Assembly (NCBI GenBank): GCA_951800685.1 | Contig: CATOJY010000020.1 | Span: 1-60,721, forward strand | Length of the DNA: 60,721 nt | Direction of reading: 5' to 3' | DNA from: an uncultured Lachnospiraceae bacterium | Lineage (GTDB): Bacteria > Bacillota > Clostridia > Lachnospirales > Lachnospiraceae | Shown here: positions 25,300 through 34,348 of the stretch, one piece after another | Numbering within the stretch: the stretch's first letter is position 1 | Layout: every line of letters begins with the position of its first letter | Notes under the pieces: model-generated | Seen by the model: only the letters and a program-made list of their open reading frames with translations | Told to the model about the DNA's origin: nothing | Database searches by the model: none | Position numbers and translations under genes: made by a program

Positions 25300-26118
25300 A
25301 TGCAAGGACAGATTCCGATTGTCAATGAAGATCAGGAACAGATATTAAATGAGGTACGTTGTTTTGCGCTGGATATGGATGGTACGATCTATCTGGGGGA
25401 AAGATGGATTGATGGTGCGCTGGAGTTTTTGCACCGGATTGAAGAGACGGGCAGAAGCTATGTGTTTGTGACGAATAATTCGTCTAAAAACGCGGCTGTA
25501 TATGTGGAGAAACTGCATCGGATGGGGCTTGACATTACAGAAGAGAAGATTGTCACGTCCGGCCAGGCCACGATCTATTATCTGAAGCGTAAGTTTCCTG
25601 GAGCGAAGGTATTTCTGCTTGGGAATTCCTTACTACAGGAGGAGTTTAAGCGGGCAGGTATTTTGTTGGAAGAAGAGCATCCAGATGTGGTAGTGACGGC
25701 TTTTGATACATCTTTGGATTATCAGAAGATGTGTATGGTATGTGATCATGTCAGGGCAGGTCTTCCTTATTTGGCTACGCATCCAGATTATAACTGTCCG
25801 ACTGAAACAGGCTTTATCCCTGATGCAGGGGCAATCCACGCCTTTATCCACGCCTCAGCATTCCGGTATCCTGACAGGATCATAGGTAAGCCTAATGAAG
25901 ATATTATAGAATATCTGGCAACCAGGGTACATACCCAGAGGGAGCAGATCGCTATGGTAGGCGACCGACTGTATACGGATATTGCGGCGGGAAGGAATAA
26001 CGGACTAAAGAGTGTACTTGTCTTAAGTGGAGAGGCGACGATGGAAGACGTAAAAAAGTCTGAAGTAATGCCACATTTGATCTTTACTTCTGTAAAAGAA
26101 TTGACGGAAAAGTTCTGA
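25300..26118 (+). CDS. HAD-IIA family hydrolase (NagD-like)
   Basis: 272-aa phosphatase of the HAD-IIA group. Motif I is LDMDGTIYLGE, motif II VTNNSSKN, then the C2-type cap, with IGKPNEDI and motif IV GDRLYTDIAAG. These enzymes dephosphorylate small substrates such as p-nitrophenyl phosphate, nucleotides or pyridoxal phosphate; the precise substrate is unclear. I chose the ATG at 25300 because AAGGAAGGAAG lies directly upstream; the TTG at 25267 lacks a site. It precedes malQ, which has its own promoter. Confidence 0.9.
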   Translation: MQGQIPIVNEDQEQILNEVRCFALDMDGTIYLGERWIDGALEFLHRIEETGRSYVFVTNNSSKNAAVYVEKLHRMGLDITEEKIVTSGQATIYYLKRKFPGAKVFLLGNSLLQEEFKRAGILLEEEHPDVVVTAFDTSLDYQKMCMVCDHVRAGLPYLATHPDYNCPTETGFIPDAGAIHAFIHASAFRYPDRIIGKPNEDIIEYLATRVHTQREQIAMVGDRLYTDIAAGRNNGLKSVLVLSGEATMEDVKKSEVMPHLIFTSVKELTEKF

Positions 26119-26125
26119 TTTTCTA

Positions 26126-26154
26126 TTGTCAAAATTAGGAATAGGTTATATATT
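26126..26154 (+). promoter_or_regulatory. Promoter of malQ
   Basis: TTGTCA, a 17-base spacer and TATATT, the best-matched sigma-A promoter in this stretch, just after the HAD stop. Confidence 0.7.
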
Positions 26155-26204
26155 TAACCTATGGTAATGAGACCGTGAATAACGTGAGAAAGGATAGCGC
26201 TATT

Positions 26205-27683
26205 ATGAGAAAAAGTGGTATTTTGCTGCCGGTATCGAGTATTCCTTCTAAGTATGGGATTGGCACGTTTTCGAAACAGGCATATGAATTTATCGATCTT
26301 CTAAAGAAAGCTGGGCAGTCCTACTGGCAGATTTTGCCTCTTGGACCAACGGGATATGGAGATTCTCCGTATCAGTCTTTTTCGACTTTTGCAGGGAACC
26401 CCTATTATATTGATCTGGAGACGCTGGTAGAGGAGGGGTATCTGACAGCAGAAGATTGTGAAGCATGTGATTTCGGGGAGGATGACAGATATATTGATTA
26501 TGAGAAAATATATCTCTCCAGATTTAAGGTACTGCGGACGGCTTTCCATAACAGTCATATAGAAGAAGAGGAAGCTTTTTTGAAGTATGTGGAGGAGAAC
26601 AGCTTCTGGTTGGAAGATTATGCACTCTATATGGCGGTCAAGAACTCCTTTGACGGTGTAAGTTGGATTGAGTGGGAGGAAGACATTAAGCTGCGCAAAC
26701 CGGAGGCGATGGAGCGCTACCGGAAAGAGTATGCAGAGGAAGTGGAATTTTTTAAGTTCCAGCAGTATCTGTTTGCAAAACAATGGACGGCGTTGAAAGC
26801 ATATGCGAATCAGAAGAAGATTCAGATTATTGGTGACATTCCGATTTATGTTGCTTTTGACAGTGCTGATACATGGGCTAATCCAGAATTGTTTCAGTTA
26901 GATGAGACGCTGACGCCGATTGCGGTGGCCGGCTGCCCTCCCGATGCTTTCTCAGCGACGGGGCAGTTGTGGGGAAATCCTCTGTACCGTTGGGAGTATC
27001 ATAAGGAGACAGAGTATGCATGGTGGATGAAACGGATCGACTATTGTTACCGCCTGTATGATGTGGTGCGGATCGACCATTTCCGTGGCTTTGACGAGTA
27101 TTATTCAATTCCCTACGAAGATGAGACGGCAGAATTTGGTCATTGGGAGAAAGGCCCCGGTTATGACATCTTCAAGACAATGAAGGCTAAGCTGGGGAAT
27201 AAAGCTGTGATCGCGGAGGATTTGGGATATTTAACCGACTCGGTGATCAAGCTGGTCAAAAAGACGGGCTATCCAGGAATGAAAATTTTGCAGTTTGCGT
27301 TTGACTCCAGGGAAGAGAGTGACTACCTGCCTCATAATTATGGATCAAACAGCGTAGTATATACAGGTACACATGACAATGATACGACCCTTGGATGGTA
27401 TACAGTGTTAAACCGCAAGGACAAAGCGTTTGCGAAGAAGTATCTGGATATCCGCAGCCGTAAGGATGTACAGTGGGTGTTTATCCGGGCGGCAATGTCC
27501 AGTGTATCGGACACTTGCGTGATTCCCATGCAGGATTATCTGGGACTTGGTGCAGAGGCCAGGACGAACGTGCCTTCAACACTGGGAACGAACTGGAAAT
27601 GGCGGATGCTGCCAGGCGAGTTTACAGAAGAACTGGCAGGGAAAATCTACGATATGACCAAATTATATGGCAGATTGTCGTAA
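26205..27683 (+). CDS. malQ: 4-alpha-glucanotransferase
   Basis: 492-aa GH77 enzyme that transfers maltosyl and longer alpha-1,4-glucan units, used in maltodextrin and glycogen metabolism. The N-terminus RKSGILLPVSSIPSKYGIGTF is typical. The catalytic Asp lies in RIDHFRGFDEYY, the acid/base Glu in IAEDLGYLT and the third Asp in THDNDT. I chose the ATG at 26205 because GAAAGGAT precedes it at about 9 bases; the GTG at 26175 would add ten unrelated residues. Transcribed from its own promoter. No glycogen gene lies beside it, so it is probably a stand-alone gene here. Cytosolic. Confidence 0.95.
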   Translation: MRKSGILLPVSSIPSKYGIGTFSKQAYEFIDLLKKAGQSYWQILPLGPTGYGDSPYQSFSTFAGNPYYIDLETLVEEGYLTAEDCEACDFGEDDRYIDYEKIYLSRFKVLRTAFHNSHIEEEEAFLKYVEENSFWLEDYALYMAVKNSFDGVSWIEWEEDIKLRKPEAMERYRKEYAEEVEFFKFQQYLFAKQWTALKAYANQKKIQIIGDIPIYVAFDSADTWANPELFQLDETLTPIAVAGCPPDAFSATGQLWGNPLYRWEYHKETEYAWWMKRIDYCYRLYDVVRIDHFRGFDEYYSIPYEDETAEFGHWEKGPGYDIFKTMKAKLGNKAVIAEDLGYLTDSVIKLVKKTGYPGMKILQFAFDSREESDYLPHNYGSNSVVYTGTHDNDTTLGWYTVLNRKDKAFAKKYLDIRSRKDVQWVFIRAAMSSVSDTCVIPMQDYLGLGAEARTNVPSTLGTNWKWRMLPGEFTEELAGKIYDMTKLYGRLS

Positions 27684-27701
27684 ACTTCTCTGCCGTAAGG
27701 T

Positions 27702-28193
27702 TCATACCTGGAAACGACTTAAATTGGAATTGTGATAGGCTGGGTCCTGTGTCACGTCCTGATCAAACCAGTCAAGAGGCAGGAAGGCGTTGGCCATCGC
27801 CACGTTGGGGAATTCCACTTCCGCTATCACCAGAGGGGCAAAGGGTGCTTCAAAAATATCCAGTTCTACATTAAGACTGGTATGGTCAATATTTTCGGAG
27901 TACTCTGACGAAAATGCCGGATGCTCGATGGGTATGACGTAACGCTTTTTGGAGATCAGATTTCCATCCGCTTTTTTGCGCAGATGTTCGTAGGAAGCCT
28001 GGTCTAAAGGGAGATTGTACTCCTCCCTGGACAGCATTCCTTTCCCCTTATAGGTTAGATAGTATTCATCATCCTGACGGCGGATCCTGACAACGGGGTT
28101 AGTATTTAAATAAGCCTGCTCGATCGTGTGACAGGTATAGTGTTCAAGATTGTCGGGTAACTTGCTGATCGTGAATTTACGTTCGATTTCCAT
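27702..28193 (-). CDS. CYTH domain protein
   Basis: 163 aa. It starts with the diagnostic EIERKF (residues 2-7), followed by VRIRRQ, YYLTYKGKG and EYNLPL, which line the triphosphate tunnel in the CYTH superfamily. Relatives act as inorganic triphosphatase, thiamine triphosphatase or class IV adenylate cyclase; the short bacterial form is most often a triphosphatase. It is convergent with malQ (18 bases between the stops). It has its own promoter on the minus strand at 28242-28270. AAAGGA lies upstream of the ATG. Confidence 0.85.
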   Translation of the reverse strand: MEIERKFTISKLPDNLEHYTCHTIEQAYLNTNPVVRIRRQDDEYYLTYKGKGMLSREEYNLPLDQASYEHLRKKADGNLISKKRYVIPIEHPAFSSEYSENIDHTSLNVELDIFEAPFAPLVIAEVEFPNVAMANAFLPLDWFDQDVTQDPAYHNSNLSRFQV

Positions 28194-28241
28194 GGTTTTT
28201 CCTTTCTATTGCCTTCTAAGATTATGATTTTGATTAAGGAA

Positions 28242-28270
28242 ATTATAACAAAGGCATTAGTAGGTGTAAA
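28242..28270 (-). promoter_or_regulatory. Promoter of the CYTH gene
   Basis: Read on the minus strand: TTTACA at 28270-28265, a 17-base spacer and TATAAT at 28247-28242. Confidence 0.65.
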
Positions 28271-28335
28271 GCGGCAGGCAGACTGTCAGAAAAGAGATCG
28301 TCGAGGAAGATATAGACGAACAGAGGAGATAAAGA

Positions 28336-28887
28336 ATGAGTAAAGCAGCAGTTTTTTTTGGAAAAGGTTATGAAGAGATTGAGGCATTGACCGTTGTGGA
28401 TATTCTGCGTCGGGCTGGCGTAGATACGGCCATGGTATCTGTGTCAGAAGAGAGAAAGGTGGCGGGATCCCACGCGATTGCAGTGGAGATGGACGCAGTG
28501 ATCTCGGAAGTGGACTTCGACAGTCTGGATCTGATTGTACTTCCGGGTGGTATGCCGGGGACGGCAAATCTGGAGGCCTGCGAAGCGCTCATGATGCAGG
28601 TAGATGCCTTTGTTTCACAGAAGAAAATCGTGGCGGCAATCTGTGCCGCGCCGAGTATTCTTGGACACAGAGGTATTCTGAAAGGCAGGAAAGCTTGTTG
28701 TTATCCGTCCTGGGAAAACCATCTGGAGGGCGCACAGGTGCTGGAACAACCGGCGGTCATTGACGGTAATCTCGTGACAGGACGCGGCATGGGTGCTGCG
28801 GTACCGTTTGCATTGGCAGTGCTGGAACGGCTGCAGGGAGAGGAAGCAGCTGGCGAGATGGCGAAGAACATTGTATTTGAGGTATAA
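28336..28887 (+). CDS. DJ-1/PfpI family protein
   Basis: 183 aa of the DJ-1/YajL/ThiJ subgroup. The reactive Cys103 lies in AICAAPSILG, with the early Glu in GYEEIEALT and the GGMPGT loop. Proposed roles in the family are glyoxalase III, deglycase or oxidative-stress chaperone. It lies divergent from the CYTH gene and before a hairpin-rich gap. Compact, soluble and full length. Starts with ATG after AGGAGATAAAG. Confidence 0.85.
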   Translation: MSKAAVFFGKGYEEIEALTVVDILRRAGVDTAMVSVSEERKVAGSHAIAVEMDAVISEVDFDSLDLIVLPGGMPGTANLEACEALMMQVDAFVSQKKIVAAICAAPSILGHRGILKGRKACCYPSWENHLEGAQVLEQPAVIDGNLVTGRGMGAAVPFALAVLERLQGEEAAGEMAKNIVFEV

Positions 28888-28944
28888 TATTGGCAAAACT
28901 TACCATTATATTTTCATGCCATCCGAACATACTAACATCAAGAT

Positions 28945-29065
28945 AAGCGATAAAGTGAACGCTTTAACAGACGACGGGATTCAATTTTGAATCGCAGCAC
29001 TGGAAAGATTTCAATCTGGAAGGGCAGGCGTATCTGGGATAAGCGTATAAACGGCAGCGCTTATC
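28945..29065 (+). repeat. Structured leader before the SASP gene
   Basis: Three hairpins in one 223-base gap: AAGCG/CGCTT (28945-28964), GATTCAA/TTGAATC (28978-28993) and GATAAGCG/CGCTTATC (29038-29065, perfect 8 bp). The sequence GATAAGCG occurs twice, at 28942 and 29038. No gene is supported in the gap; a 25-codon ATG frame at 28916 lacks a ribosome site. Confidence 0.55.
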
Positions 29066-29110
29066 TCAATCATATAGATTTCATTCAAAAGTATTTCGGA
29101 GGTGAAAGAA

Positions 29111-29311
29111 ATGGCAAGCAACAAGACGAATAGAGTAGAAGTTCCTGAAGCTAAGGCAGCTATGGATCGTTTCAAGACAGAGGTTGCATCTGAGTTAGGT
29201 GTTAATCTGAAAGAGGGTTACAATGGTGACCTCACATCCAAAGAGGCTGGTTCCATCGGTGGTGAGATGGTTCGTAGAATGATCAAGAGCCAGGAAGAAC
29301 AGATGAAATAA
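29111..29311 (+). CDS. Alpha/beta-type small acid-soluble spore protein
   Basis: 66 aa. It coats spore DNA and protects it from UV and chemical damage. The GPR protease site region TEVASELGV and the DNA-binding segment YNGDLTSKEAGSIGGEMVRRMI are conserved. The ATG at 29111 lies 6 bases after GGAGGTGA, better than the GTG at 29102, which overlaps that site. It is good evidence that the organism sporulates. It would be expressed late in the forespore under sigma-G in known systems, but I see no clear sigma-G promoter. A strong terminator follows. Confidence 0.95.
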   Translation: MASNKTNRVEVPEAKAAMDRFKTEVASELGVNLKEGYNGDLTSKEAGSIGGEMVRRMIKSQEEQMK

Positions 29312-29333
29312 GCGAACAGGTAACAAAAAGAGG

Positions 29334-29361
29334 GGGAGCTGCGTGGCGGCTCCCTTTCTTT
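29334..29361 (+). terminator. Terminator of the SASP gene
   Basis: GGGAGC (29334-29339) pairs with GCTCCC (29349-29354), followed by TTTCTTT. Confidence 0.8.
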
Positions 29362-29411
29362 GTCTGCCGTTTCTTGACGCAGTTTGTCTAACGTCTTTTG
29401 GCGTAGTTTTC

Positions 29412-29440
29412 TTGTTTTTTTACAGAAAATCAGCTATACT
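29412..29440 (+). promoter_or_regulatory. Promoter of the substrate-binding protein gene
   Basis: TTGTTT, a 17-base spacer and TATACT, followed by a leader of about 85 bases. Confidence 0.5.
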
Positions 29441-29531
29441 AAAATGCGGTTTGAATCAGGCCGGATTGTCTGCTGTCAAAGAAGTAGGAAGAACAGGGTA
29501 CGTCCTTTGGAGCGGGAAGAGAGGAATGGTT

Positions 29532-30689
29532 ATGAAGAGGAAGAATGAAAAAGTTTTGGGGATCATAAGTATGATCTTATGTGCTGTGCTGTTGGCAGGA
29601 TGTGGTACAGGACAGGAGAAAGATGCAGGAGCAGAACCTGGTGTGGTACAGGAAGACATGGTGGGAGAAGAAAGTTCTGATACAGAAAAGGAAGTGGCTG
29701 ATAACATAGAACAGAGTGTGGAAGAAAAACCTGTGGACAGCATAGGCGGGGGACAGGTGGATACAGAAGAGGATAACATTTCTGATCAAGAAGAAGTGAA
29801 GGTGAGGATCGGTTCCCTGAAAGGACCTACATCCATCGGACTGGTATATCTGATGGATCAGTCTGAGAAGGGAGAGAGTGTCAATACCTATGAATTTACC
29901 ATGACGGCAGCGGCAGATGAACTGCTTCCCGCTATGCTTTCCGGAGATCTGGATATCGCACTGATACCGGCCAACGTAGCGAGTGTGCTATACAACAGAG
30001 CGGAAGGGGATGTTGCGGTAATTGATATCAATACGCTGGGGGTCCTGTATATAGTCACTGGTGATGACAAGATTGGAAAGATGGCAGACCTTAAGGGCAG
30101 GACAGTGTACATGACGGGGAAGGGAACAACGCCGGATTATGTGATGCAGTATTTGCTTGGGGCAAACGGATTGACGACAGCGGATGTGACATTAGAATAC
30201 AAATCTGAGGCAACAGAAGTTGCAGCAGTGTTGGCTGAGGATCCAGCGGCAATTGGGGTACTTCCACAGCCTTTTGTGACAGCAGCTTGTGCACAGAACG
30301 AGAAGCTGTCCGTGGTGATGGACCTGACTGAGGAGTGGGCAGCTGTACAGGGAGAAGGCGGCAGCAGCCTTGTGACTGGTGTGACAGTGGTGCGCAAAGG
30401 ATTTCTGGCAGAAAATCAGGAGGCTGTTGATCAGTTTCTGGAAGAACATGCTGCCAGTGCAGCGTATGCAAAAGAGCACGTGGAGGAGACAGCGCAGTTG
30501 GTCGCAGCGGCAGGTATCATCGAGAAAGCGGCGGTGGCAGAGAAAGCGATACCGTCGTGCAATATCACTTATCTAGACGGGGAAGAGATGAAGACAGCGC
30601 TCTCCGGTTATCTTACTGTATTGTGTGAGCAGGATCCAGCGTCTGTGGGCGGCGGCCTGCCAGGAGAAGACTTTTATTATAGCAGATAG
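29532..30689 (+). CDS. ABC transporter substrate-binding lipoprotein (NitT/TauT-like)
   Basis: 385 aa. Type II signal peptide with lipobox LLAGC (lipid Cys24), then a roughly 50-residue acidic, low-complexity linker. A periplasmic-binding fold of the NMT1/SsuA type follows, with VRIGSLKGPTSIGL, DIALIPANVASVLYNR and KGRTVYMTGKGTTPDYV. These bind sulfonates, nitrate, thiamine precursors or other small organics; the ligand is not evident. GAGAGG is 7 bases before the ATG at 29532, which begins just before the signal peptide. It pairs with the fused permease-ATPase that follows by 47 bases. Confidence 0.88.
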   Translation: MKRKNEKVLGIISMILCAVLLAGCGTGQEKDAGAEPGVVQEDMVGEESSDTEKEVADNIEQSVEEKPVDSIGGGQVDTEEDNISDQEEVKVRIGSLKGPTSIGLVYLMDQSEKGESVNTYEFTMTAAADELLPAMLSGDLDIALIPANVASVLYNRAEGDVAVIDINTLGVLYIVTGDDKIGKMADLKGRTVYMTGKGTTPDYVMQYLLGANGLTTADVTLEYKSEATEVAAVLAEDPAAIGVLPQPFVTAACAQNEKLSVVMDLTEEWAAVQGEGGSSLVTGVTVVRKGFLAENQEAVDQFLEEHAASAAYAKEHVEETAQLVAAAGIIEKAAVAEKAIPSCNITYLDGEEMKTALSGYLTVLCEQDPASVGGGLPGEDFYYSR

Positions 30690-30736
30690 ATAAAAGAAGA
30701 GTTTAGAGGCTGGGGAGAAAGGCACGGGCATTACTC

Positions 30737-32161
30737 ATGAAGAAAGACACACATAAACAGATCAGAAGGAGCGTGATTGTTCTACTCTGGTTAGTCATCT
30801 GGCATCTGACGGCGATATGGACAGATAATCGGATTCTGCTGGTAGGACCGCTGCAGGTTCTAAAGTCTTTTGTGGAGAATGCAGTGCGTCCTGATTTTAC
30901 ACTGATTGTTTTGGGCACCTTTACGAGGATCGGGCTGGGATTTTTCCTGGCCTTTTTGTGTGGATTGTTGTTTGGAGCGGTCAGCTACCGGTTTGCTCTT
31001 GTAAAGGAAGTGCTGGCGCCTGTGATGGCGGTATTGAAATCAGTTCCGGTAGCGTCTTTTGTGGTTCTTTTGTTGATTTGGTTTGGATCTACCCGTCTTT
31101 CTCTTTGGATCAGTTTTCTGATTGTTTTTCCTAATGTCTATGTGAACACTGTTGCGGGGTTCAGGAACACGGACTGCCAGCTTTTGGAGATGGCAGATCT
31201 CTATGGAATTTTTGGCTGGAAAAGGTTCCTCTATCTTTATAGGCCGGCGTTGATGCCCTGTTTGGACAGCTGTTTGAGAATTTCACTGGGAATGAGTTGG
31301 AAATCTGGCGTAGCGGCAGAGATTATTGGGCTGCCGGAGGGTTCTTTGGGAGAGAGAATTTACATGTCGAAGATCTATCTGGATACGGCAGGTCTGTTTG
31401 CTTGGACACTAACCATTGTACTGCTTAGCTTCTGTTTTGAGAAAGTGGTTTTATGGCTGGTAAAAGGATTTGCTGGCTGGAGGCCGTATCCGGTCTGGGG
31501 AATTTACAGATTCAGAAAAGATTCAGGCAAAACGATGGAAAATGCGGTAGAAGAAATTCAGATTAGGCATGTAAGCAAATCCTACAACGAAAAATCAGTT
31601 CTGTGTGATTTCACGCTTTCCATGGGCAAGGAAGGGCGGTATCTGCTGATGGCGCCTTCCGGGGGAGGTAAGACGACACTGCTGAGAGTGGCGGCAGGTA
31701 TGGAAGAAGCAGACCAAGGTATGGTTACAGGGATGCCTCCCAACATCGGTATGGTTTTTCAGGAGGACAGGCTCTGTGAAGATTGTGACGTGGTCTGTAA
31801 TATTCTTCTGGGAATGCACAGGCAGGGAAACAAGAGGATGAACAGAGAACAGCTAGTGGATTATATTAGAATGCAGGCGGCTGAGATTCTGCCGGAAGAG
31901 TGTCTGGCAGAACCAGTCAGAAATCTGAGTGGTGGTATGCGTAGACGTGTGGCACTGCTCAGGGCAGTATTGTCAGGGCTGCCCGTTTTGATCCTGGATG
32001 AACCGTTTGCTGGGTTGGATGAGGAGAACCGTGCGCGAAGCGCAGCATATCTTATGAGACACCAGGCAGGAAGACCTTTGCTTGTCACTACTCACAGGGA
32101 GGAGGATGTGGAGCTGCTGCAGGGAGTAAGAGTAGGAATTGGGCAGGTACAAGACGGCTAG
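30737..32161 (+). CDS. ABC importer permease-ATPase fusion
   Basis: 474 aa joining two subunits that are normally separate. Residues 1 to about 250 are a BPD-type permease with about six helices and an EAA loop (EMADLYGIFGWKRFLYLYRPALMP). Residues about 265-474 are a nucleotide-binding domain with Walker A APSGGGKTT (about 305), Q-loop VFQEDRL, signature LSGGMRRR (about 397), Walker B LILDEPF and H-loop TTHRE. There is no stop or frame change between them. The ATPase resembles NitT/TauT enzymes, as does the lipoprotein before it. The start codon has only a distant ribosome site (GGGGAGAAAGG, about 18 bases away). Confidence 0.9.
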   Translation: MKKDTHKQIRRSVIVLLWLVIWHLTAIWTDNRILLVGPLQVLKSFVENAVRPDFTLIVLGTFTRIGLGFFLAFLCGLLFGAVSYRFALVKEVLAPVMAVLKSVPVASFVVLLLIWFGSTRLSLWISFLIVFPNVYVNTVAGFRNTDCQLLEMADLYGIFGWKRFLYLYRPALMPCLDSCLRISLGMSWKSGVAAEIIGLPEGSLGERIYMSKIYLDTAGLFAWTLTIVLLSFCFEKVVLWLVKGFAGWRPYPVWGIYRFRKDSGKTMENAVEEIQIRHVSKSYNEKSVLCDFTLSMGKEGRYLLMAPSGGGKTTLLRVAAGMEEADQGMVTGMPPNIGMVFQEDRLCEDCDVVCNILLGMHRQGNKRMNREQLVDYIRMQAAEILPEECLAEPVRNLSGGMRRRVALLRAVLSGLPVLILDEPFAGLDEENRARSAAYLMRHQAGRPLLVTTHREEDVELLQGVRVGIGQVQDG

Positions 32162-32239
32162 AGTCACGAAACAACTGATAAAAGCTAATAAAACATCGGC
32201 ATATAGCAGAAAAACTATCTGGTATTTTCTGAGAGTTTA

Positions 32240-32248
32240 TGCTATAAT
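32240..32248 (+). promoter_or_regulatory. Extended -10 promoter of tig
   Basis: TG-C-TATAAT with a poor -35; about 75 bases before the tig start. Confidence 0.55.
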
Positions 32249-32323
32249 GCTTAAATGACTGTGACTAGGGGCAGACGAGGGCTTCCGCATGTCGCAGAGG
32301 CATTTGAAGGAGGAACCCATATA

Positions 32324-33610
32324 ATGAGTTTACAGGTAGAAAAATTAGAAAAGAACATGGCGAAGCTTACGGTAGAAGTAAGCGCAGAGGATTTGGAGAA
32401 AGCAATCGAGAAATCTTATCAGAAACAGAAGAAGCAGATCAGCATTCCTGGTTTTAGGAAAGGTAAAGTACCACGCCAGATGGTAGAGAAGATGTATGGC
32501 AAGGAAGTATTCTATGAGGATGCCGCCAATGAATTGATCCCGGACGCTTATGACAAGGCATTGGAGGAGTGTGAGGAAGATATTGTATCTTCTCCGAGGA
32601 TCGAGGTGACACAGATTGAAGCAGGTAAGCCCTTTATTTTCACGGCAACGGTCGCCCTCAAGCCGGAGGTCAAGCTGGGAGAGTACAAGGGTGTTAAGAT
32701 TGAGAAGATCGACAGAGAAGTCACAGAAGAAGATGTGATGGCACAGATCAACAAAGAGCGTGATCATAATGCGAGAAATATCACAGTAGAAGACAGACCA
32801 GTAAAAGACGGTGATATGACCGTGATCGATTTCGAAGGTTTTGTGGACGGTGTAGCCTTTGAGGGAGGTAAGGGAGAGAATTATCCGCTTACCATCGGTT
32901 CCGGTGCATTTATCCCTGGATTTGAGGAACAGCTTGTAGGTGCTGAGATCGGTAAGGAAGTAGAAGTGAAAGTAACTTTCCCAGAAGAGTACCAGGCGGA
33001 GGAGCTGCAGGGGAAGGAGGCTGTCTTCAAGTGTACTGTAAAGGAGATCAAGGAGAAAGAACTTCCAGAACTGGATGATGAGTTTGCAAGCGAAGTATCT
33101 GAATTTGAGACGCTGGAAGAGTATAAGGAAGATATAAGAAAGAACCTGGCAGAGAAGAAAGCAAAAGATGCTGATACGGCTAGAGAGAATGAAGCAGTGC
33201 AGGCGGCAGTGGCGGCAAGTGAGATGGAGATTCCTGCGCCAATGCTTGAGACACAGCAGAGACAGATGGTGGACGAGTTTGCCCAGAGGATTACAATGCA
33301 GGGCATGAGCATGGAACAGTATATGCAGTTCACAGGTGCGACTTATGAGAAGCTGGTAGAGCAGGTGAAACCACAGGCAGAAGAGCGGATCAAGTCTAGA
33401 CTTGTGCTGGAAGCGATTGCCAAGGCGGAGAAGATTGAAGCAACCGAAGCAGATTATGAAGAAGAACTAAAGACCATGGCTGATGTATACCAGATGGAAG
33501 TAGATAAAGTCAAAGAACTCATGGGTGAGAAAGAGAAGAAGAACATCCTGTTAGATTTGGCTGTCAGAAAGGCTGCTGCGTTTGTGGCAGAGAATGCAGT
33601 GGAAGAGTAA
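32324..33610 (+). CDS. tig: Trigger factor chaperone
   Basis: 428 aa, the ribosome-bound peptidyl-prolyl isomerase. An N-terminal ribosome-binding domain carries the [10 protein letters not shown] signature loop; then a central FKBP domain (about residues 160-245, with [15 protein letters not shown]) and a long helical C-terminal arm. The ATG at 32324 follows GAAGGAGG; upstream in-frame codes do not match the family. It starts the tig-clpP-clpX-lon-engB block for nascent-protein folding and proteolysis. In Bacillus the related order is tig-clpX-lonB-lonA-ysxC; here clpP is inserted and lonB is missing. Confidence 0.96.
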   Translation: MSLQVEKLEKNMAKLTVEVSAEDLEKAIEKSYQKQKKQISIPGFRKGKVPRQMVEKMYGKEVFYEDAANELIPDAYDKALEECEEDIVSSPRIEVTQIEAGKPFIFTATVALKPEVKLGEYKGVKIEKIDREVTEEDVMAQINKERDHNARNITVEDRPVKDGDMTVIDFEGFVDGVAFEGGKGENYPLTIGSGAFIPGFEEQLVGAEIGKEVEVKVTFPEEYQAEELQGKEAVFKCTVKEIKEKELPELDDEFASEVSEFETLEEYKEDIRKNLAEKKAKDADTARENEAVQAAVAASEMEIPAPMLETQQRQMVDEFAQRITMQGMSMEQYMQFTGATYEKLVEQVKPQAEERIKSRLVLEAIAKAEKIEATEADYEEELKTMADVYQMEVDKVKELMGEKEKKNILLDLAVRKAAAFVAENAVEE

Positions 33611-33671
33611 TGCGATCGGTCATGGCAGGATAAAGAAAAGCAGATATTTTGGAACAAAACGGAGGATTAAC

Positions 33672-34265
33672 ATGGCTTTAATACCTTATGTCATTGAGCA
33701 GACTTCCAGAGGAGAACGCTCATACGACATTTATTCAAGATTGTTAAAGGAGAGGATCATCTTTCTGGGAGAAGAAGTAAATGATGTTTCCGCGAGTGTC
33801 ATCGTTGCCCAGATGCTCTTTTTGGAGTCTGAGGATCCTGAGAAGGATATTCATCTGTATATCAACAGTCCGGGCGGGGTGATCACAGCTGGAATGGCAA
33901 TCTATGACACGATGAATTTTATCAAATGTGATGTAAATACTGTATGTATCGGTATGGCTGCCAGCATGGGTGCTTTCCTTCTGGCAGGCGGTACGAAAGG
34001 TAAAAGAATGGCGCTTCCCAATGCGGAGATCATGATTCACCAGCCCGCTGGCGGTGCACAGGGACAAGCAACGGAGATTGAGATTACAGCGAAGCATATT
34101 CTGGCCACGAAAGAGAAGATGGCAAGGATCATGGCGGAGAATACGGGACAGGATTTCGAGGTGATCATGGCGGATACCGAGAGGGATAATTGGAAGACAG
34201 CTGAGGAGGCGCTTTCTTATGGATTGATTGACCGTATTATCACCAATCACGCCAGTGCTGTTTAG
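33672..34265 (+). CDS. clpP: ATP-dependent Clp protease proteolytic subunit
   Basis: 197-aa serine peptidase that forms the double-ring chamber of ClpXP. Catalytic Ser98 (GMAASMGA) and His123 (MIHQPAGG) are in place, with the Asp near residue 172 (MADTERDN). ACGGAGGA lies before the ATG at 33672; the long upstream extension of the frame overlaps tig and lacks homology. It lies 61 bases after tig and 83 bases before clpX, with a two-tier hairpin in that second gap. Cytosolic. Confidence 0.97.
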   Translation: MALIPYVIEQTSRGERSYDIYSRLLKERIIFLGEEVNDVSASVIVAQMLFLESEDPEKDIHLYINSPGGVITAGMAIYDTMNFIKCDVNTVCIGMAASMGAFLLAGGTKGKRMALPNAEIMIHQPAGGAQGQATEIEITAKHILATKEKMARIMAENTGQDFEVIMADTERDNWKTAEEALSYGLIDRIITNHASAV

Positions 34266-34280
34266 GCAGGATTTCATAAT

Positions 34281-34314
34281 GCGGCTGTGAGGCTTTGTAA
34301 TGCCTTATGGCCGC
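34281..34314 (+). repeat. Two-tier hairpin between clpP and clpX
   Basis: GCGGC (34281-34285) with GCCGC (34310-34314), and inside it AGGC with GCCT (34290-34305). No T-run follows, so it is more likely an mRNA processing or stability element than a terminator. Confidence 0.5.
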
Positions 34315-34348
34315 TAAATAGTGAAGAGAAAGGCATGGAAACATTAAA

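Noticed and set aside
28916..28990. 25-codon ATG frame in the SASP leader
   Set aside because: No ribosome site lies before the ATG; I regard it as chance.
28888..29110. Sigma-G promoter for the SASP gene
   Set aside because: Candidate -10 sequences (CATATAG, CATTCAA) do not have the right residues and their -35 spacing is wrong.
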